From contig NZ_CP045393.1 in assembly GCF_009363655.1 (NCBI RefSeq), positions 3,844,001 through 3,908,000 on the forward strand: 64,000 nucleotides of DNA, given 5' to 3'. This DNA comes from Roseovarius sp. THAF27. GTDB taxonomy: Bacteria > Pseudomonadota > Alphaproteobacteria > Rhodobacterales > Rhodobacteraceae. Shown here piece after piece: positions 37,887 to 47,989 of this stretch (the first letter of the stretch is position 1; every line of letters begins with the position of its first letter). A program made the position numbers and the translations under genes. Below the pieces are notes generated by a model. It saw only the letters and a program-made list of their open reading frames with translations. It did not search any database and was not told the origin of the DNA.

Positions 37887-39940
37887 GACACGTCTCCCAC
37901 CGCGATCAGGATGTTGCCATGCGCATCCCCCGTCGCCACGCAACCCGGCTCGATCAGCACTGTCGTGTCCATCTGTGCCACGATCCCCGGCCCTTCCAGC
38001 CGGAACTCCAGCGGCAGGTGATCGCGCCAGTAGACCGGCGTCTCGTGCCAGCCGTCCTCGAACCGCACCCGACGCGCCCCGGTCTGCGCCTCCTCCAGCG
38101 TCGCCTTGCGTCCGACTGGGTCCACCAGCGCCGACAAGTCCAGCGGCGCCCGTTCCCCGACGACCGAGCAATTGGCATTGACCACCTGCGCCCGGATCTC
38201 GGGCAACCTGACCTTGAAGCGCGCGAAATAGACATCCTCGAACAGCGCCTGCAGCTCCTCCGGCGTCACGTCCGGCCGCCCCAGCAGCACGCGCAACAGG
38301 TGGGTCTGCCCGACAAACTGCATGTCCACGCTGTAGACATGCCGCACCCCGGTCATCGCCACGCGCTCGCGGTCCAGCATCGCCTTGCCCGCCGCCGCCT
38401 GCTCGGCAAACACCCCGGCCAGCTCGCCCGCGTCCAGCGCATGAACGGGCCGGTTCACCGTCTGCACGAAATCATGCCGCAGGTCCGCCACCACGCAGCC
38501 CAGCGCGTTGGTGATCCCGGGCCGTGCGGGCACCAGCACGCGCGGCACACCCAGTTCCCGCGCCAGCGCGCAGGCGTGCAGCGGCCCCGCCCCGCCAAAG
38601 GCAAAGAGTGCGAAATCCCGCGGATCGGCCCCCAGCGACAGCGACACCATGCGAATGGCCCCCGCCATCTTGGTATTCGCCATGCGGATCACCGCCAGCG
38701 CCGCCTCGGTCACGTCCAACCCCAGCGGCTCGGCCAGGTCCCGGGCAAAGGCCTGCGCCACGTCGCCTGCCGCCACGGCGCCGGTCCTGGCCAGTCTGGC
38801 CGCGTCCAGCCGCCCCAGGATCAGGTTGGCGTCCGAAATCGTCGGCCGCGTCCCGCCCCGCCCGTAACAGATCGGGCCCGGATCGGCCCCGGCGCTTTCC
38901 GGTCCCACATCCAAGAGCCCCGCCGCGTTGACCTTCGCAATGGATCCGCCCCCGGCCCCCACCGTGCGCACGTCCACCATCGGCACGTGGATGGGCATGG
39001 CGTATTCGATCTCGATCTCGTGCGACACCGGTGGCTCCGTCCCCCGGATCAGCGCCACGTCGGTCGAGGTGCCGCCCATGTCATACGTAATCAGGTTCAC
39101 CAACCCGGCCTGCCGCCCGGTATAGGCCGCCGCCATCACGCCCGAGGCCGGCCCCGACATCACCGTCTTCGCCGCCTCCCGCGCCACCAGCCGAGCCGAC
39201 ACCATGCCGCCATTGCCGTTCATGACCAGCACGTCGCGGTCATAGCCACCTTCCGACAGGCTGTCTGTCAAACGCTTCAAATAACGGTCCAGAATGGGCT
39301 GCACGCTCGCATTCACCGCCGCGGTCACGCCGCGTTCGTATTCCCGGCTTTCCTGCAAGATCGCATGGCCCAGGGTGATGTGCTCGTTGGGCCAGACCTC
39401 GGCGATGATCTCCCCAGCCCGCAGTTCGTGTCCGGGGTTGGCGTAGGCGTGCAGGAAATGCACCACCACCGCCTCGCATCCCTCGGCCAGCAGATGCGCC
39501 GCGGCGGCGCGCACCGCGTCCTCGTCCAGAGGCACCACCACGTCTCCGGCGGCATCCACCCGTTCCGGCACCTCGATCCGCAGGTCGCGCGGAATGATCG
39601 GCGTGAAAATCCCGGTCATGCCATAGGCTTGCGGCCGTGTCCGCCGCCCCAGTTCCAGCACGTCCCGAAAGCCCTGCGTCGTGATCAGCCCGGTCCGGCT
39701 CAGCTTGCGTTCCAGCACCGCATTCGTCGTCGTCGTGGTGCCATGCACGATCAGGTCAATCGCCGCCGGTTCCGTCTCGGCGTCCGCAAGTGCATGCATA
39801 ACGCCCGACGCCTGGTTCTCCACCGTGGTCGGCACCTTCGCCAGCCTGACCCGCCCGCTCGCCGGATCAAGCTGCACAAGGTCGGTGAACGTCCCGCCCA
39901 CGTCGATCCCCACGATCGTGCCATTCTGCCGGTCTGTCAT
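37883..39940 (-). CDS. Hydantoinase A / 5-oxoprolinase-type alpha subunit
   Basis: A 685-residue ASKHA-fold HyuA protein. The phosphate-1 motif is IVGIDVGGTFTDLVQL at the N terminus; HGTTTTTNAVLER, DMGGTSTDVALIRG and AFGGAGPLHACALA are further family markers. It is the ATP-using partner of the downstream HyuB-type subunit. The start at 39940 (MTDRQNGTIVG) is chosen over the open frame to 40039 because it aligns with homologues. No transporter or regulator of the pair is adjacent. Confidence 0.93.
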   Translation of the reverse strand: MTDRQNGTIVGIDVGGTFTDLVQLDPASGRVRLAKVPTTVENQASGVMHALADAETEPAAIDLIVHGTTTTTNAVLERKLSRTGLITTQGFRDVLELGRRTRPQAYGMTGIFTPIIPRDLRIEVPERVDAAGDVVVPLDEDAVRAAAAHLLAEGCEAVVVHFLHAYANPGHELRAGEIIAEVWPNEHITLGHAILQESREYERGVTAAVNASVQPILDRYLKRLTDSLSEGGYDRDVLVMNGNGGMVSARLVAREAAKTVMSGPASGVMAAAYTGRQAGLVNLITYDMGGTSTDVALIRGTEPPVSHEIEIEYAMPIHVPMVDVRTVGAGGGSIAKVNAAGLLDVGPESAGADPGPICYGRGGTRPTISDANLILGRLDAARLARTGAVAAGDVAQAFARDLAEPLGLDVTEAALAVIRMANTKMAGAIRMVSLSLGADPRDFALFAFGGAGPLHACALARELGVPRVLVPARPGITNALGCVVADLRHDFVQTVNRPVHALDAGELAGVFAEQAAAGKAMLDRERVAMTGVRHVYSVDMQFVGQTHLLRVLLGRPDVTPEELQALFEDVYFARFKVRLPEIRAQVVNANCSVVGERAPLDLSALVDPVGRKATLEEAQTGARRVRFEDGWHETPVYWRDHLPLEFRLEGPGIVAQMDTTVLIEPGCVATGDAHGNILIAVGDVS

Positions 39941-40115
39941 CGTCGTCCCTTGCCTGCACCCAAAGGGACCGTCCGCGAGGGGTCGGCAAAAGTCAATCTC
40001 GGGGAGAGACCGCGCATCTTTCCCCAAACAAATCGTCACACTCTGTCATTAACTTGTGCTAATGGAACCTCCGGCAGAGGCGGCAACAGCCTCGTCACGG
40101 AAAGAGGACATTGAA

Positions 40116-40547
40116 ATGCTTAGCGAATTCAAAGACTTCATTGCCCGCGGCAATGTCATGGACATGGCCGTCGGCATCATCATCGGCGCGGCCTTCACCG
40201 CCATCGTCTCGTCGATGGTGGCCGACCTGATCAACCCGATCATCGGTCTCTTCACCGGCGGGCTCGATTTCACCAACAACTATGTCGTCCTGTCCGGCGA
40301 CGTGGCCGAGGGCGCCTCGCTCGACGCCGCGCGCGAGGCCGGCGCCGCCGTCTTCGCCTGGGGCGCCTTCGTCATGGCCGTGATCAACTTCCTGATCATC
40401 GCCTTCGTCGTGTTCATGCTGGTGCGCTACGTGAACAAGGTGAAAGACGCCGCCTTCAAGAAAAAGGAAGAAGCCCCCGAAGAGGCCCCCGGCCCCAACG
40501 AGATCGACTTGCTGATCGAGATCCGCGACGCCCTCAAGGCCCGCTAA
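40116..40547 (+). CDS. mscL: Large-conductance mechanosensitive channel
   Basis: A 143-residue inner-membrane channel that opens on hypo-osmotic shock. [27 protein letters not shown] is the pore helix region and [20 protein letters not shown] the second helix; a charged C-terminal bundle follows. AAAGAGGAC is placed correctly before ATG 40116. It stands alone, divergent from hyuA. Confidence 0.97.
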   Translation: MLSEFKDFIARGNVMDMAVGIIIGAAFTAIVSSMVADLINPIIGLFTGGLDFTNNYVVLSGDVAEGASLDAAREAGAAVFAWGAFVMAVINFLIIAFVVFMLVRYVNKVKDAAFKKKEEAPEEAPGPNEIDLLIEIRDALKAR

Positions 40548-40702
40548 GGCCACAGCCCGGAATCACCGTGTCTGGCGGGCTCTTGCGAAAGGGCTCGCCT
40601 GACGCAATTCGGCACCGCGCCGCTTCCTGCGCGAATCCCTCTGGTCATTGCGATCAACAGGCCTATGCTCCGCCGCAGAGTATCTCGTTCCAGGTTGTGG
40701 AA

Positions 40703-42487
40703 ATGTACGACATTATCGGGGCCAACGCCCCTGTCATCGCGCTTGTCATCCTCGCGCTTCTCTTCGTCGCGTTCACCCTTGAAAAATACCCGCCAGAAGT
40801 GACCGCCACCGGGGCGGCCGCGCTCTTCATCATCTTGGGTCTCGTGCCCACCGACGAGGTGATGGACGTCTTTTCCAGCTCTGCTCCCATCACCATCGCC
40901 GCCATGTTCGTGGTGTCGGGCGCATTGGTCCGCACCGGCGTTCTGGACGCCATCGCCGGGCTTGTCATAGGCCGCGCCAGGGACCGGCCGATCCTGGCCA
41001 TCGGCATCTTCATCTTCGCCACCATCGCCGCCTCGGCCTTCATCAACAACACGCCCGTGGTTCTGGTGCTGATCCCCGTGGTCATGCGCCTGGCCGGCAG
41101 CCTCGACATCGCCGCCACGCGCCTGCTTATTCCGCTTTCCTACGCCGCCGTTCTGGGCGGCACCTGCACGCTGATCGGCACCTCGACCAACCTGCTGGTC
41201 GACGGCGTCGCGCGCGAGGCCGGGCTGGAGCCCTTCTCGATCTTCGAAATCGCCCCTGTCGGCATTGCCGTCGCCATCGTCGGCGGCGCCGCGATGCTGC
41301 TCCTGGGGCGCTTCCTCCTGCCCGACCGGCGTTCGCACACCGAAGAGGCCGAAACATCCGAAACCGCCTTCCTGTCCGAGGTCACGGTCCTCGCGGAGTC
41401 CCCCATGATCGGGATGCGCCTGTCCGAGGTCGCCGCCTTCCAGCGCAACAGCATCCGCGTCACCGGCCTGCGCCGCGGCAGCCAGATCTTGCGGCGCGAC
41501 CTGGCCGAACAGGTCATCGCCCGTGGCGATGCCGTCATCCTGCTCGCCCCCACCTCCGAGATCCTGACCTTCTCCGAAACGCCCGGCCTGCGCGTCGGCC
41601 TGCGCCGCTCGGTCGAGCTTGACCCCGAGGCCGATATCCGCGTCGCCGAGGCCATCGTCACCCCCTCGCGCCGCAGCACCGGCGTCCGCATCGCCGATCT
41701 TGCGCTGGGACGCCGGGCCGGGATGCGCGTTCTGGGCGCGTTCCGGGCCGGGCACATCGCCGGGGCCGACCTGTCCGGCGTGCGCCTGCGCCCCGCCGAC
41801 AAGCTCCTGCTCGAAGGCACCGCCGAAGGCTTCGAGGAATTGCGCAAATCCGGCGATGTCGTCTCGGTCAGCGAACCCGGCGGTCGGGCCTTTCGCCGCA
41901 AGCAGGCTCCGGTCGCGATCCTGACGCTTCTGGGCATCGTCGGCCTTGCGGCCTTCGACATCATGCCCATCGGCATCCTCGCCCTTGTGGGCGTCGCCGC
42001 CATCCTCGTGCTGCGCTGCATCGACAGTGACGAGGCGTGGTCCTCCATCGACGGCTCCATCCTCGTGCTGATCTTCGCCATGCTGATCGTCGGCGCCGGG
42101 CTGGACCATACCGGCGCGGTGGAATTGCTGGTCGCCGCCCTTGCCCCGTGGCTGGACGGCCTGCCCCCGTTCCTGACCCTCCTGGCGATCTACGCGGTCG
42201 GCTCGATCCTGACCGAAGTCGTGACCAACAACGCCGTCGCCGTCATCTTCACGCCCATCGTCGTGGCGCTGGCCAGCCAGCTGGGCGTCGATCCCCGCGC
42301 CTTCGTCGTCGCGGTCATGTTCTCGGCCAGCGCCAGCTTCGCCACGCCCATCGGGTACCAGACCAACACGCTGGTCTATGGCGCGGGCAACTACCGCTTC
42401 ACCGATTTTCTCAAGGTCGGCGTGCCGATGAACATCATCGTCGGCGTGACCGCGACACTGGCGATCAGCATCTTCTTTCCGCTCTGA
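40703..42487 (+). CDS. SLC13/DASS-type permease with two RCK_C domains
   Basis: A 594-residue anion symporter-like protein. Two membrane blocks (about residues 10-185 and 395-590) flank a soluble insert of about 200 residues with two TrkA_C/RCK_C-like domains (SEVTVLAESPMIGMRLSEV; VAEAIVTPSRRSTGVRIADL). NNTPVVLVLIPV and TNNAVAVIFTPIVVAL are the paired hairpin motifs of the superfamily. This layout is shared with putative sulfate or organic-anion carriers (SAC1/YbiR-like). The ATG at 40703 (MYDIIGANAP) is the first before a helix. Confidence 0.9.
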   Translation: MYDIIGANAPVIALVILALLFVAFTLEKYPPEVTATGAAALFIILGLVPTDEVMDVFSSSAPITIAAMFVVSGALVRTGVLDAIAGLVIGRARDRPILAIGIFIFATIAASAFINNTPVVLVLIPVVMRLAGSLDIAATRLLIPLSYAAVLGGTCTLIGTSTNLLVDGVAREAGLEPFSIFEIAPVGIAVAIVGGAAMLLLGRFLLPDRRSHTEEAETSETAFLSEVTVLAESPMIGMRLSEVAAFQRNSIRVTGLRRGSQILRRDLAEQVIARGDAVILLAPTSEILTFSETPGLRVGLRRSVELDPEADIRVAEAIVTPSRRSTGVRIADLALGRRAGMRVLGAFRAGHIAGADLSGVRLRPADKLLLEGTAEGFEELRKSGDVVSVSEPGGRAFRRKQAPVAILTLLGIVGLAAFDIMPIGILALVGVAAILVLRCIDSDEAWSSIDGSILVLIFAMLIVGAGLDHTGAVELLVAALAPWLDGLPPFLTLLAIYAVGSILTEVVTNNAVAVIFTPIVVALASQLGVDPRAFVVAVMFSASASFATPIGYQTNTLVYGAGNYRFTDFLKVGVPMNIIVGVTATLAISIFFPL

Positions 42488-42512
42488 CGCACCCGTCCGC
42501 CGACAACAGGAA

Positions 42513-42539
42513 AGGGGCCGCCCCGGCGGGCAGCCCCCT
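42513..42539 (+). terminator. Possible hairpin terminator after the SLC13 gene
   Basis: AGGGGC and GCCCCT arms enclose an inner GCCCC/GGGC pairing just after the stop. No T-run follows, so its strength is uncertain. Confidence 0.35.
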
Positions 42540-42550
42540 GATCATACCTG

Positions 42551-42592
42551 CCGGGCCTGGCCCGGAACCTCGTAGGGTGGGTGAAAACCCAC
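42551..42592. repeat. Composite palindromic repeat, copy 2 of 5
   Basis: CCGGG-CCTGG-CCCGG hairpin (42551-42565), then ACCTCGTAG and the GGGTGGGTGAAAACCC core. The arrangement equals copy 1 at 893-938, including the linker. It sits between convergent SLC13 and ald stops. Confidence 0.8.
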
Positions 42593-42599
42593 CCATGCC

Positions 42600-43718
42600 C
42601 TACCCCTTGACCACCATCTGCGGCGAGATCACGTCGATCCCCAGCGCCTTGCCGACGGCGAAATAGGTCAGCTGTCCGGCATGGACGTTCAAGCCGTTCA
42701 GCAGATGCGGATCGTCGGCACAGGCCTGTTTCCAGCCCTTGTCCGCCAGCGCCAGCATGAACGGCATCGTCGCGTTGCCTAGCGCAATGGTCGAGGTCCG
42801 CGCCACGGCGCCCGGCATGTTGGCGACGCAGTAATGCATGATCCCGTCCACGTCATAGATCGGGTCGGCATGGGTGGTCGCCTTCGAGGTCTCGAAACAT
42901 CCGCCCTGGTCGATGGCCACGTCCACCAGCACCGCACCCGGCTTCATCTCCGCGAACTGCGCGCGGCGAACCAGCTTGGGCGCCTCGGCCCCGGGGATCA
43001 GCACCGCGCCGATCACCATGTCGGCCTGGGTCAGATGCTCGGCCAGCAGACCTTGCGAGGAATACCCGGTGTTGAACGTCCCGCCGAATACGTCATCGAG
43101 ATAGCGCAGACGCGGCAGCGAACGGTCCAGCACGGTCACGTCCGCGCCCATGCCGGCGGCGATCTTGGCGGCATGCGTCCCCACGACGCCACCACCGATC
43201 ACCAGCACCTTGGCCGGGCCCACGCCGGGCACGCCGCCCATCAGCACACCGCGCCCGCCATTGGCCTTCTGCAGCGTATAGGCCCCCACCTGCGGCGCCA
43301 GCCGGCCCGCGACCTCGGACATCGGCGCCAGCAGAGGCAGCCCGCCGCGCTCGTCCGTCACCGTCTCATAGGCAATCGCGGTACAGCCGCTCGCCATCAG
43401 ATCCTTCGTTTGCTCGGGGTCGGGCGCCAGGTGCAGATAGGTGAACAGCAATTGTCCCTCGCGCAGCATCTTGCGCTCGCCCGCCTGCGGTTCCTTGACC
43501 TTCACGATCATGTCGGCGGTGGCGAACACCTCTTCCGCCGTGTCGATGATCTGGGCTCCGGCGGCGACATAATCCGCATCCTCGAACCCCGCGCCCTTCC
43601 CGGCGCCGGCCTGGATGATGACCTCGTGCCCATGGGCCACGGCCTCTCCGGCGGCGTTGGGGGTCATCCCCACGCGGAATTCCTGCGGTTTGATCTCTGT
43701 CGGGCATCCGATTTTCAT
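42600..43718 (-). CDS. ald: Alanine dehydrogenase
   Basis: A 372-residue NAD-dependent enzyme interconverting alanine with pyruvate and ammonia. The start [20 protein letters not shown] is characteristic. The NAD motif is [21 protein letters not shown]; the substrate Lys and His are in VKVKEPQ and [10 protein letters not shown] divergently transcribed Lrp-type regulator lies 135 bp away, a usual ald arrangement. An 8-bp palindrome GAATATTC (43807-43814) in the shared region could be part of an operator. Confidence 0.96.
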   Translation of the reverse strand: MKIGCPTEIKPQEFRVGMTPNAAGEAVAHGHEVIIQAGAGKGAGFEDADYVAAGAQIIDTAEEVFATADMIVKVKEPQAGERKMLREGQLLFTYLHLAPDPEQTKDLMASGCTAIAYETVTDERGGLPLLAPMSEVAGRLAPQVGAYTLQKANGGRGVLMGGVPGVGPAKVLVIGGGVVGTHAAKIAAGMGADVTVLDRSLPRLRYLDDVFGGTFNTGYSSQGLLAEHLTQADMVIGAVLIPGAEAPKLVRRAQFAEMKPGAVLVDVAIDQGGCFETSKATTHADPIYDVDGIMHYCVANMPGAVARTSTIALGNATMPFMLALADKGWKQACADDPHLLNGLNVHAGQLTYFAVGKALGIDVISPQMVVKG

Positions 43719-43853
43719 GTCGCACTCCTCTTTGCGCTATAGACTAGAATACAGCCGCTCCATTGAAAGGGGTTTGATATTTTGCCCGACACTGCGGTAA
43801 GTGACGGAATATTCTTCGAACAATGGCCCCAAAATGCACAGGATCTGCCCCGA

Positions 43854-44312
43854 ATGACCCTCGACACGATGGATCGTCGCCTGCTTGGCGTGCTACAGAA
43901 ACGCGGCCGCATCTCCAATGCCGACCTGGCCGAGGCGGTCAACCTGTCGCCGTCGGCCTGTCATCGCCGGGTGCAACGGCTGGAAACCGAAGGATACATC
44001 AAGGGCTATGTCGCCCTTTTGGATCCGCGCCGCATGGGCGTGCCCACCACCGTCTTTGTCGAGATCACGCTGACGACCCAGGCCGACGACGTGCTGGACG
44101 CGTTCGAGACAGCCGTCGCCCGCATCCCCGACGTGCTGGAATGCCACCTGACGGCGGGCACCGCCGACTACATCCTGAAGCTGGTGGTCGAGGACACCGA
44201 GGATTTCGCCCGCATCCACCGCCAGTACCTCACCCGCCTGCCCGGCGTGGCCACCATGCAATCCAGCTTTGCGCTGCGCACGGTGCTGCAAACCACGGCC
44301 CTGCCGGTTTGA
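43854..44312 (+). CDS. Lrp/AsnC-family transcriptional regulator
   Basis: A 152-residue regulator with an N-terminal winged helix (DRRLLGVLQKRGRISNADLAEAVNLSPSACHRRVQRLETEGYI) seen in pieces, and a C-terminal RAM domain (VLECHLTAGTADYILKLVVED) that binds an amino acid and oligomerises. By position it probably controls ald in response to alanine. ATG at 43854 is taken; an ATG five codons later is possible, and the open frame further upstream is not conserved. Confidence 0.9.
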   Translation: MTLDTMDRRLLGVLQKRGRISNADLAEAVNLSPSACHRRVQRLETEGYIKGYVALLDPRRMGVPTTVFVEITLTTQADDVLDAFETAVARIPDVLECHLTAGTADYILKLVVEDTEDFARIHRQYLTRLPGVATMQSSFALRTVLQTTALPV

Positions 44313-44394
44313 TTTGAATCCAACGTATTTTCCTTTCGGTAATCAACATTCTATTAGACTCTTGACGTGATGCTCGCCCCTCGGAGTGGCGGGC

Positions 44395-45396
44395 ATGACA
44401 AAGACGTTTTACGGCATAGACAACGAATTCGCGGTCGCGACCGGGTCGAACGTCAATGACTCGCCCGGGCAATCGTCCTTCGACTATCCGCCCAACAGCT
44501 CACGGGACCTGATCGTCACCTCGAACGCGGGCGACAGCGACCCCAACCTGTTCGAACTGGGCGAAACTTACGATGTCCAGTATTCCGGCCCCGGCGGCAC
44601 GCATCTGCTCGACGACGCGGTCGTGATCCGCAGCGACCCGGCCCCGGGCGATGGCGGCATCATCGTATTCGAAGGGGCGAATGGCAACGGCGACCCGGCT
44701 CAAGTCGTTTGGTCGCCTGATTTCGACCTCGAAACCTGGTATTTCGACAACTTCACAAACGGCCAGCCGCCCAAGTTCTTCGCGTCGGACCAGAACACCA
44801 GCTATACCCACACGGTCAATTGCTTCGCCGCCGGCACGTTGCTTGAAACCCCGTCCGGCCCCCGCCCTGTCGAGCATCTGCGCCCAAATGATCGGGTCCT
44901 GACTCGCAACGACGGGGCTCGGCGCATCCTCTGGACAGGCGCGCGCACCATGCCCGGCGACGGGCCCGCCTGTCCGGTCCGCTTCGTCCCCGGCATTCTT
45001 GGCAACACCCGCCCCCTGCGCCTGTCACAGCAGCATCGCGTCGCGATCCGCTCGTGGAAGGCCGAACTGCTCTTCGGCACGCCAGAGGTCCTTGTGCCCG
45101 CCAAGGCGCTGGTGGGCCAGCCCGGCATCACCTTCGCGCCCTGCCGCTCCGTGACTTATGTTCACCTTCTGCTGGAGGATCACCAGCTTGTCCTGGCCGA
45201 GGGCGGCGCGCCCTGCGAAACCATCCTGCCCGGCGTGATGACCGAGCAATGGCTGATCAAGGATGCCGCCGCAATCCATCGCGCCGCGGGCACCGCGCCC
45301 TATCGTGCGGCGCTGCCCATCCTGACCTACCGCGAGGCACGCTGCGTCGTGGGCACGCGCGGTGTCATCCGCCCGCCCGCCGCCGTGCTGTTCTGA
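44395..45396 (+). CDS. Hint-domain protein
   Basis: A 333-residue protein. Residues 1-140 are acidic, beta-rich and without a signal peptide. A Hint (hedgehog/intein) domain begins at CFAAGTLLETPSGPRPVEHL near residue 143 and contains RILWTGART, LRLSQQHRVAI and LLLEDHQLVLAEGGAPCET. The leading Cys could support self-cleavage, but the C-terminal His-Asn of inteins is missing, as in other Hint_2 proteins. Rhodobacteraceae carry many such proteins, often surface-located; function is unknown. I use ATG 44395 with GGAG upstream. Confidence 0.88.
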   Translation: MTKTFYGIDNEFAVATGSNVNDSPGQSSFDYPPNSSRDLIVTSNAGDSDPNLFELGETYDVQYSGPGGTHLLDDAVVIRSDPAPGDGGIIVFEGANGNGDPAQVVWSPDFDLETWYFDNFTNGQPPKFFASDQNTSYTHTVNCFAAGTLLETPSGPRPVEHLRPNDRVLTRNDGARRILWTGARTMPGDGPACPVRFVPGILGNTRPLRLSQQHRVAIRSWKAELLFGTPEVLVPAKALVGQPGITFAPCRSVTYVHLLLEDHQLVLAEGGAPCETILPGVMTEQWLIKDAAAIHRAAGTAPYRAALPILTYREARCVVGTRGVIRPPAAVLF

Positions 45397-45412
45397 ACGC
45401 TGCATACATTGT

Positions 45413-45445
45413 AAGGACCCCGGCACATTTGCCGGGGTCCTTTCC
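45413..45445 (+). terminator. Rho-independent terminator of the Hint gene
   Basis: AAGGACCCCGGC and GCCGGGGTCCTT form a 12-bp stem around the loop ACATTT, followed by TTCC. It begins 16 bp after the stop codon. Confidence 0.85.
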
Positions 45446-45601
45446 GGCGCGCCTGATCCGTGAGTGACGGCGTCGCCAGATACCCATCCGGGTCCCCCCC
45501 TTGTCGCGGTCGGGAGGTTGCGCGGTATATGCGCAAAAACCCCGGCTTTGGCCCGTATGGAAAACCTTACCTTTGGCTGTGACGTCACGTCAGTTTCCCA
45601 C

Positions 45602-45630
45602 GAAAAAACCCCGGTGTCGCCACCGGGGTT
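45602..45630 (-). terminator. Rho-independent terminator of pnp
   Basis: On the minus strand a perfect 10-bp stem (AACCCCGGTG / CACCGGGGTT, 4-base loop) is followed by a run of T (TTTTTTCG). It starts 25 bp after the pnp stop. Together with the terminator at 45413 it closes two converging genes. Confidence 0.9.
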
Positions 45631-45654
45631 CTCGATCTTGCGAAACCGGCGGAT

Positions 45655-47790
45655 TTACTCTTCCGCGGGTTCTTCTTTCTTGGCTTCCTCGCCGGTCTCC
45701 TGGTCGACGACCTTCATCGACAGGCGCACCTTGCCGCGATCGTCAAAGCCCAGCAGCTTGACCCACACATCCTGGCCTTCTTTCAGAACGTCCGAGGGGT
45801 GGTTCAGGCGGCGGTTCTCGATCTGGCTGACATGCACCAGGCCGTCGCGCTTGCCGAAGAAGTTCACAAAGGCGCCGAAGTCCACGATCTTGACAACCGT
45901 ACCCTTGTAGATCTTGCCTTCCTCCGGCTCCGCCACGATCGAGTGGATCATGTCGTACGCCTTCTGTATGGCCTCGCCGTTGGGCGACGCGATCTTGATG
46001 ACACCCTCGTCGTTGATGTCGACCTTCGCGCCCGACACCTCGACGATCTCGCGGATCACCTTGCCGCCCGACCCGATCACTTCGCGGATCTTGTCGGTCG
46101 GGATCTGCATGGTCTCGATGCGCGGTGCGTGAACCGAGAAATCACCGGCTTCCGACAGGGCCTTGCCCATCTCGCCCAGGATATGCAACCGGCCGGCTTT
46201 CGCCTGCTCCAGTGCCTTTTCCATGATCTCCGGCGTGATGCCCGCGACCTTGATGTCCATCTGCAGCGACGTGATACCGGCTTCGGTCCCCGCCACCTTG
46301 AAGTCCATGTCGCCCAGGTGATCCTCGTCGCCCAGGATGTCGGTCAGGATGCCGTAGGACCCGTCGTCTTCCAGGACCAGGCCCATGGCCACACCGGCCA
46401 CCGGCGCCTTCAGCGGCACACCGGCGTCCATCATGGACAAGGATCCACCGCAAACCGACGCCATCGACGACGAGCCGTTGGACTCGGTGATCTCGCTGAC
46501 GACCCGGATCGTGTAGGGGAAATCCGTCGCCGCCGGCAGAACCGCCTGCAACGCACGCCACGCCAGCTTGCCGTGACCGATCTCGCGCCGTCCCGGAGGG
46601 CCCACGCGCCCCGCTTCACCGACCGAGTAGGGCGGGAAGTTATAGTGCAGCAGGAAGTTCGAGCGGAAGTTGCCGTGCAGCGCGTCGATGATCTGCTCAT
46701 CGTCGCCGGTGCCCAGCGTGGTCACGACCAGGCCTTGCGTCTCGCCCCGCGTGAACAGGGCCGAGCCATGCGTCCGCGGCAGAAGCCCGGTTTCGCACAC
46801 GATCGGGCGCACCTCGTCCAGGCTGCGGCCGTCGATCCGCTTGCCCGACTTCACGATGTCACCGCGCAGGATCGACGCTTCCAGCTTCTTCAGCGCCGAG
46901 CCGAGGTTCGCATCCTCAAGCTGCTCTTCGGACAGCGACGCCTTGATCTCTTCCTTGGCGGCCGAAACGGCACTCGTGCGTTCCTGCTTGTCCTGGATCT
47001 TGTAGGCCGCGGCCAGCTTGTCTTCGCCCGCCGCCTTCACGGCCTCGTACAGGTCGCTGTAATCCGGCGGCTGGAAGTCGAACGGTTCCTTGGCGGCGTC
47101 TTCCGCCAGGTCGATGATCATGTCGATCACCGGCTGGATCTGCTGATGCGCAAAGTTCACCGCGCCCAGCATTTCCTCTTCGGTCAGCTCGTACGCTTCC
47201 GATTCCACCATCATCACGGCACCCTTCGTGCCCGCAACCACCAGGTCGAGCCGCTGCTCGGGGTTGTTGCGCAGGTCGTGCATGTCTTCGACCTCGGGGT
47301 TCAACACGTACTCGCCATCGCTGAAACCGACGCGGCAGCCCGCGATCGGCCCCATGAAGGGCGCGCCCGAAATGGTCAGCGCGGCGCTGGCCGCGATCAT
47401 CGCCACCATGTCCGGGTCGTTGACCAGGTCGTGGCTCAGCACGGTGCACATCACCAGCACTTCGTTCTTGAAACCCGGAACGAACAGCGGGCGGATCGGA
47501 CGGTCGATCAGGCGCGCGGTCAGGGTTTCCTTTTCCGTGGGCCGTGCCTCACGCTTGAAAAAGCCGCCGGGCACCTTGCCCGCGGAATAATATTTCTCCT
47601 GGTAGTGAACGGTCAGCGGAAAGAAATCCTGACCTTCACGCGGGGCTTTTGCAAAGGTCACGTTCGCCATGACCGAGGTTTCCCCGTAGGTGGCGATGAC
47701 CGAGCCATCCGCCTGACGGGCAACCTTGCCCGTTTCCAGTGTCAGCGTATCCTCGCCCCACTGGATCGATTTTTTCACTTCTTTGAACAT
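45655..47790 (-). CDS. pnp: Polynucleotide phosphorylase
   Basis: A 711-residue 3'-5' exoribonuclease and degradosome component. Two RNase PH domains (residues 10-145 and 325-545) are separated by an all-alpha domain. A KH domain ([20 protein letters not shown]) and an S1 domain ([17 protein letters not shown]) follow. [21 protein letters not shown] near the start and [20 protein letters not shown] are family signatures. rpsO, which usually precedes pnp, is not upstream here; an NhaP antiporter is. The leader holds two hairpins described separately. Confidence 0.97.
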   Translation of the reverse strand: MFKEVKKSIQWGEDTLTLETGKVARQADGSVIATYGETSVMANVTFAKAPREGQDFFPLTVHYQEKYYSAGKVPGGFFKREARPTEKETLTARLIDRPIRPLFVPGFKNEVLVMCTVLSHDLVNDPDMVAMIAASAALTISGAPFMGPIAGCRVGFSDGEYVLNPEVEDMHDLRNNPEQRLDLVVAGTKGAVMMVESEAYELTEEEMLGAVNFAHQQIQPVIDMIIDLAEDAAKEPFDFQPPDYSDLYEAVKAAGEDKLAAAYKIQDKQERTSAVSAAKEEIKASLSEEQLEDANLGSALKKLEASILRGDIVKSGKRIDGRSLDEVRPIVCETGLLPRTHGSALFTRGETQGLVVTTLGTGDDEQIIDALHGNFRSNFLLHYNFPPYSVGEAGRVGPPGRREIGHGKLAWRALQAVLPAATDFPYTIRVVSEITESNGSSSMASVCGGSLSMMDAGVPLKAPVAGVAMGLVLEDDGSYGILTDILGDEDHLGDMDFKVAGTEAGITSLQMDIKVAGITPEIMEKALEQAKAGRLHILGEMGKALSEAGDFSVHAPRIETMQIPTDKIREVIGSGGKVIREIVEVSGAKVDINDEGVIKIASPNGEAIQKAYDMIHSIVAEPEEGKIYKGTVVKIVDFGAFVNFFGKRDGLVHVSQIENRRLNHPSDVLKEGQDVWVKLLGFDDRGKVRLSMKVVDQETGEEAKKEEPAEE

Positions 47791-47806
47791 CTATCGTTTC
47801 CTAGCT

Positions 47807-47864
47807 GGAGGCCCTCCCGGGCGTATCCCGGGTCCTCCGTTACATTGGTGGCCCCATTGCCACC
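47807..47864 (-). promoter_or_regulatory. Structured pnp 5' leader (two hairpins)
   Basis: Seen on the minus strand, GGTGGC/GCCACC (47864-47847) is followed by GGAGG..CCTCC with an inner CCCGGG/CCCGGG stem (47838-47807), ending 17 bases before the pnp ATG. In E. coli the pnp leader is cut by RNase III and repressed by PNPase itself; these stems could serve the same purpose here, which is inference. Confidence 0.55.
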
Positions 47865-47989
47865 GACCCCTCCATCATCTCATGCGCCGGGGTCTAAGGC
47901 GTCACGTTTCAGATGAGTGCGCCCATACAGCAGATTTGCGTCAATTGAAAGCCGCGATGTCCCGGCCCGATCTTTCGCCGCCCGGGCCG

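Noticed and set aside
37919..40114. 731-codon plus-strand frame opposite hyuA
   Set aside because: Composition is His/Arg/Gln-rich without domains; HyuA is strongly supported on the minus strand.
45799..47916. 705-codon plus-strand frame opposite pnp
   Set aside because: Shadow of pnp: no domain, no ribosome-binding site.
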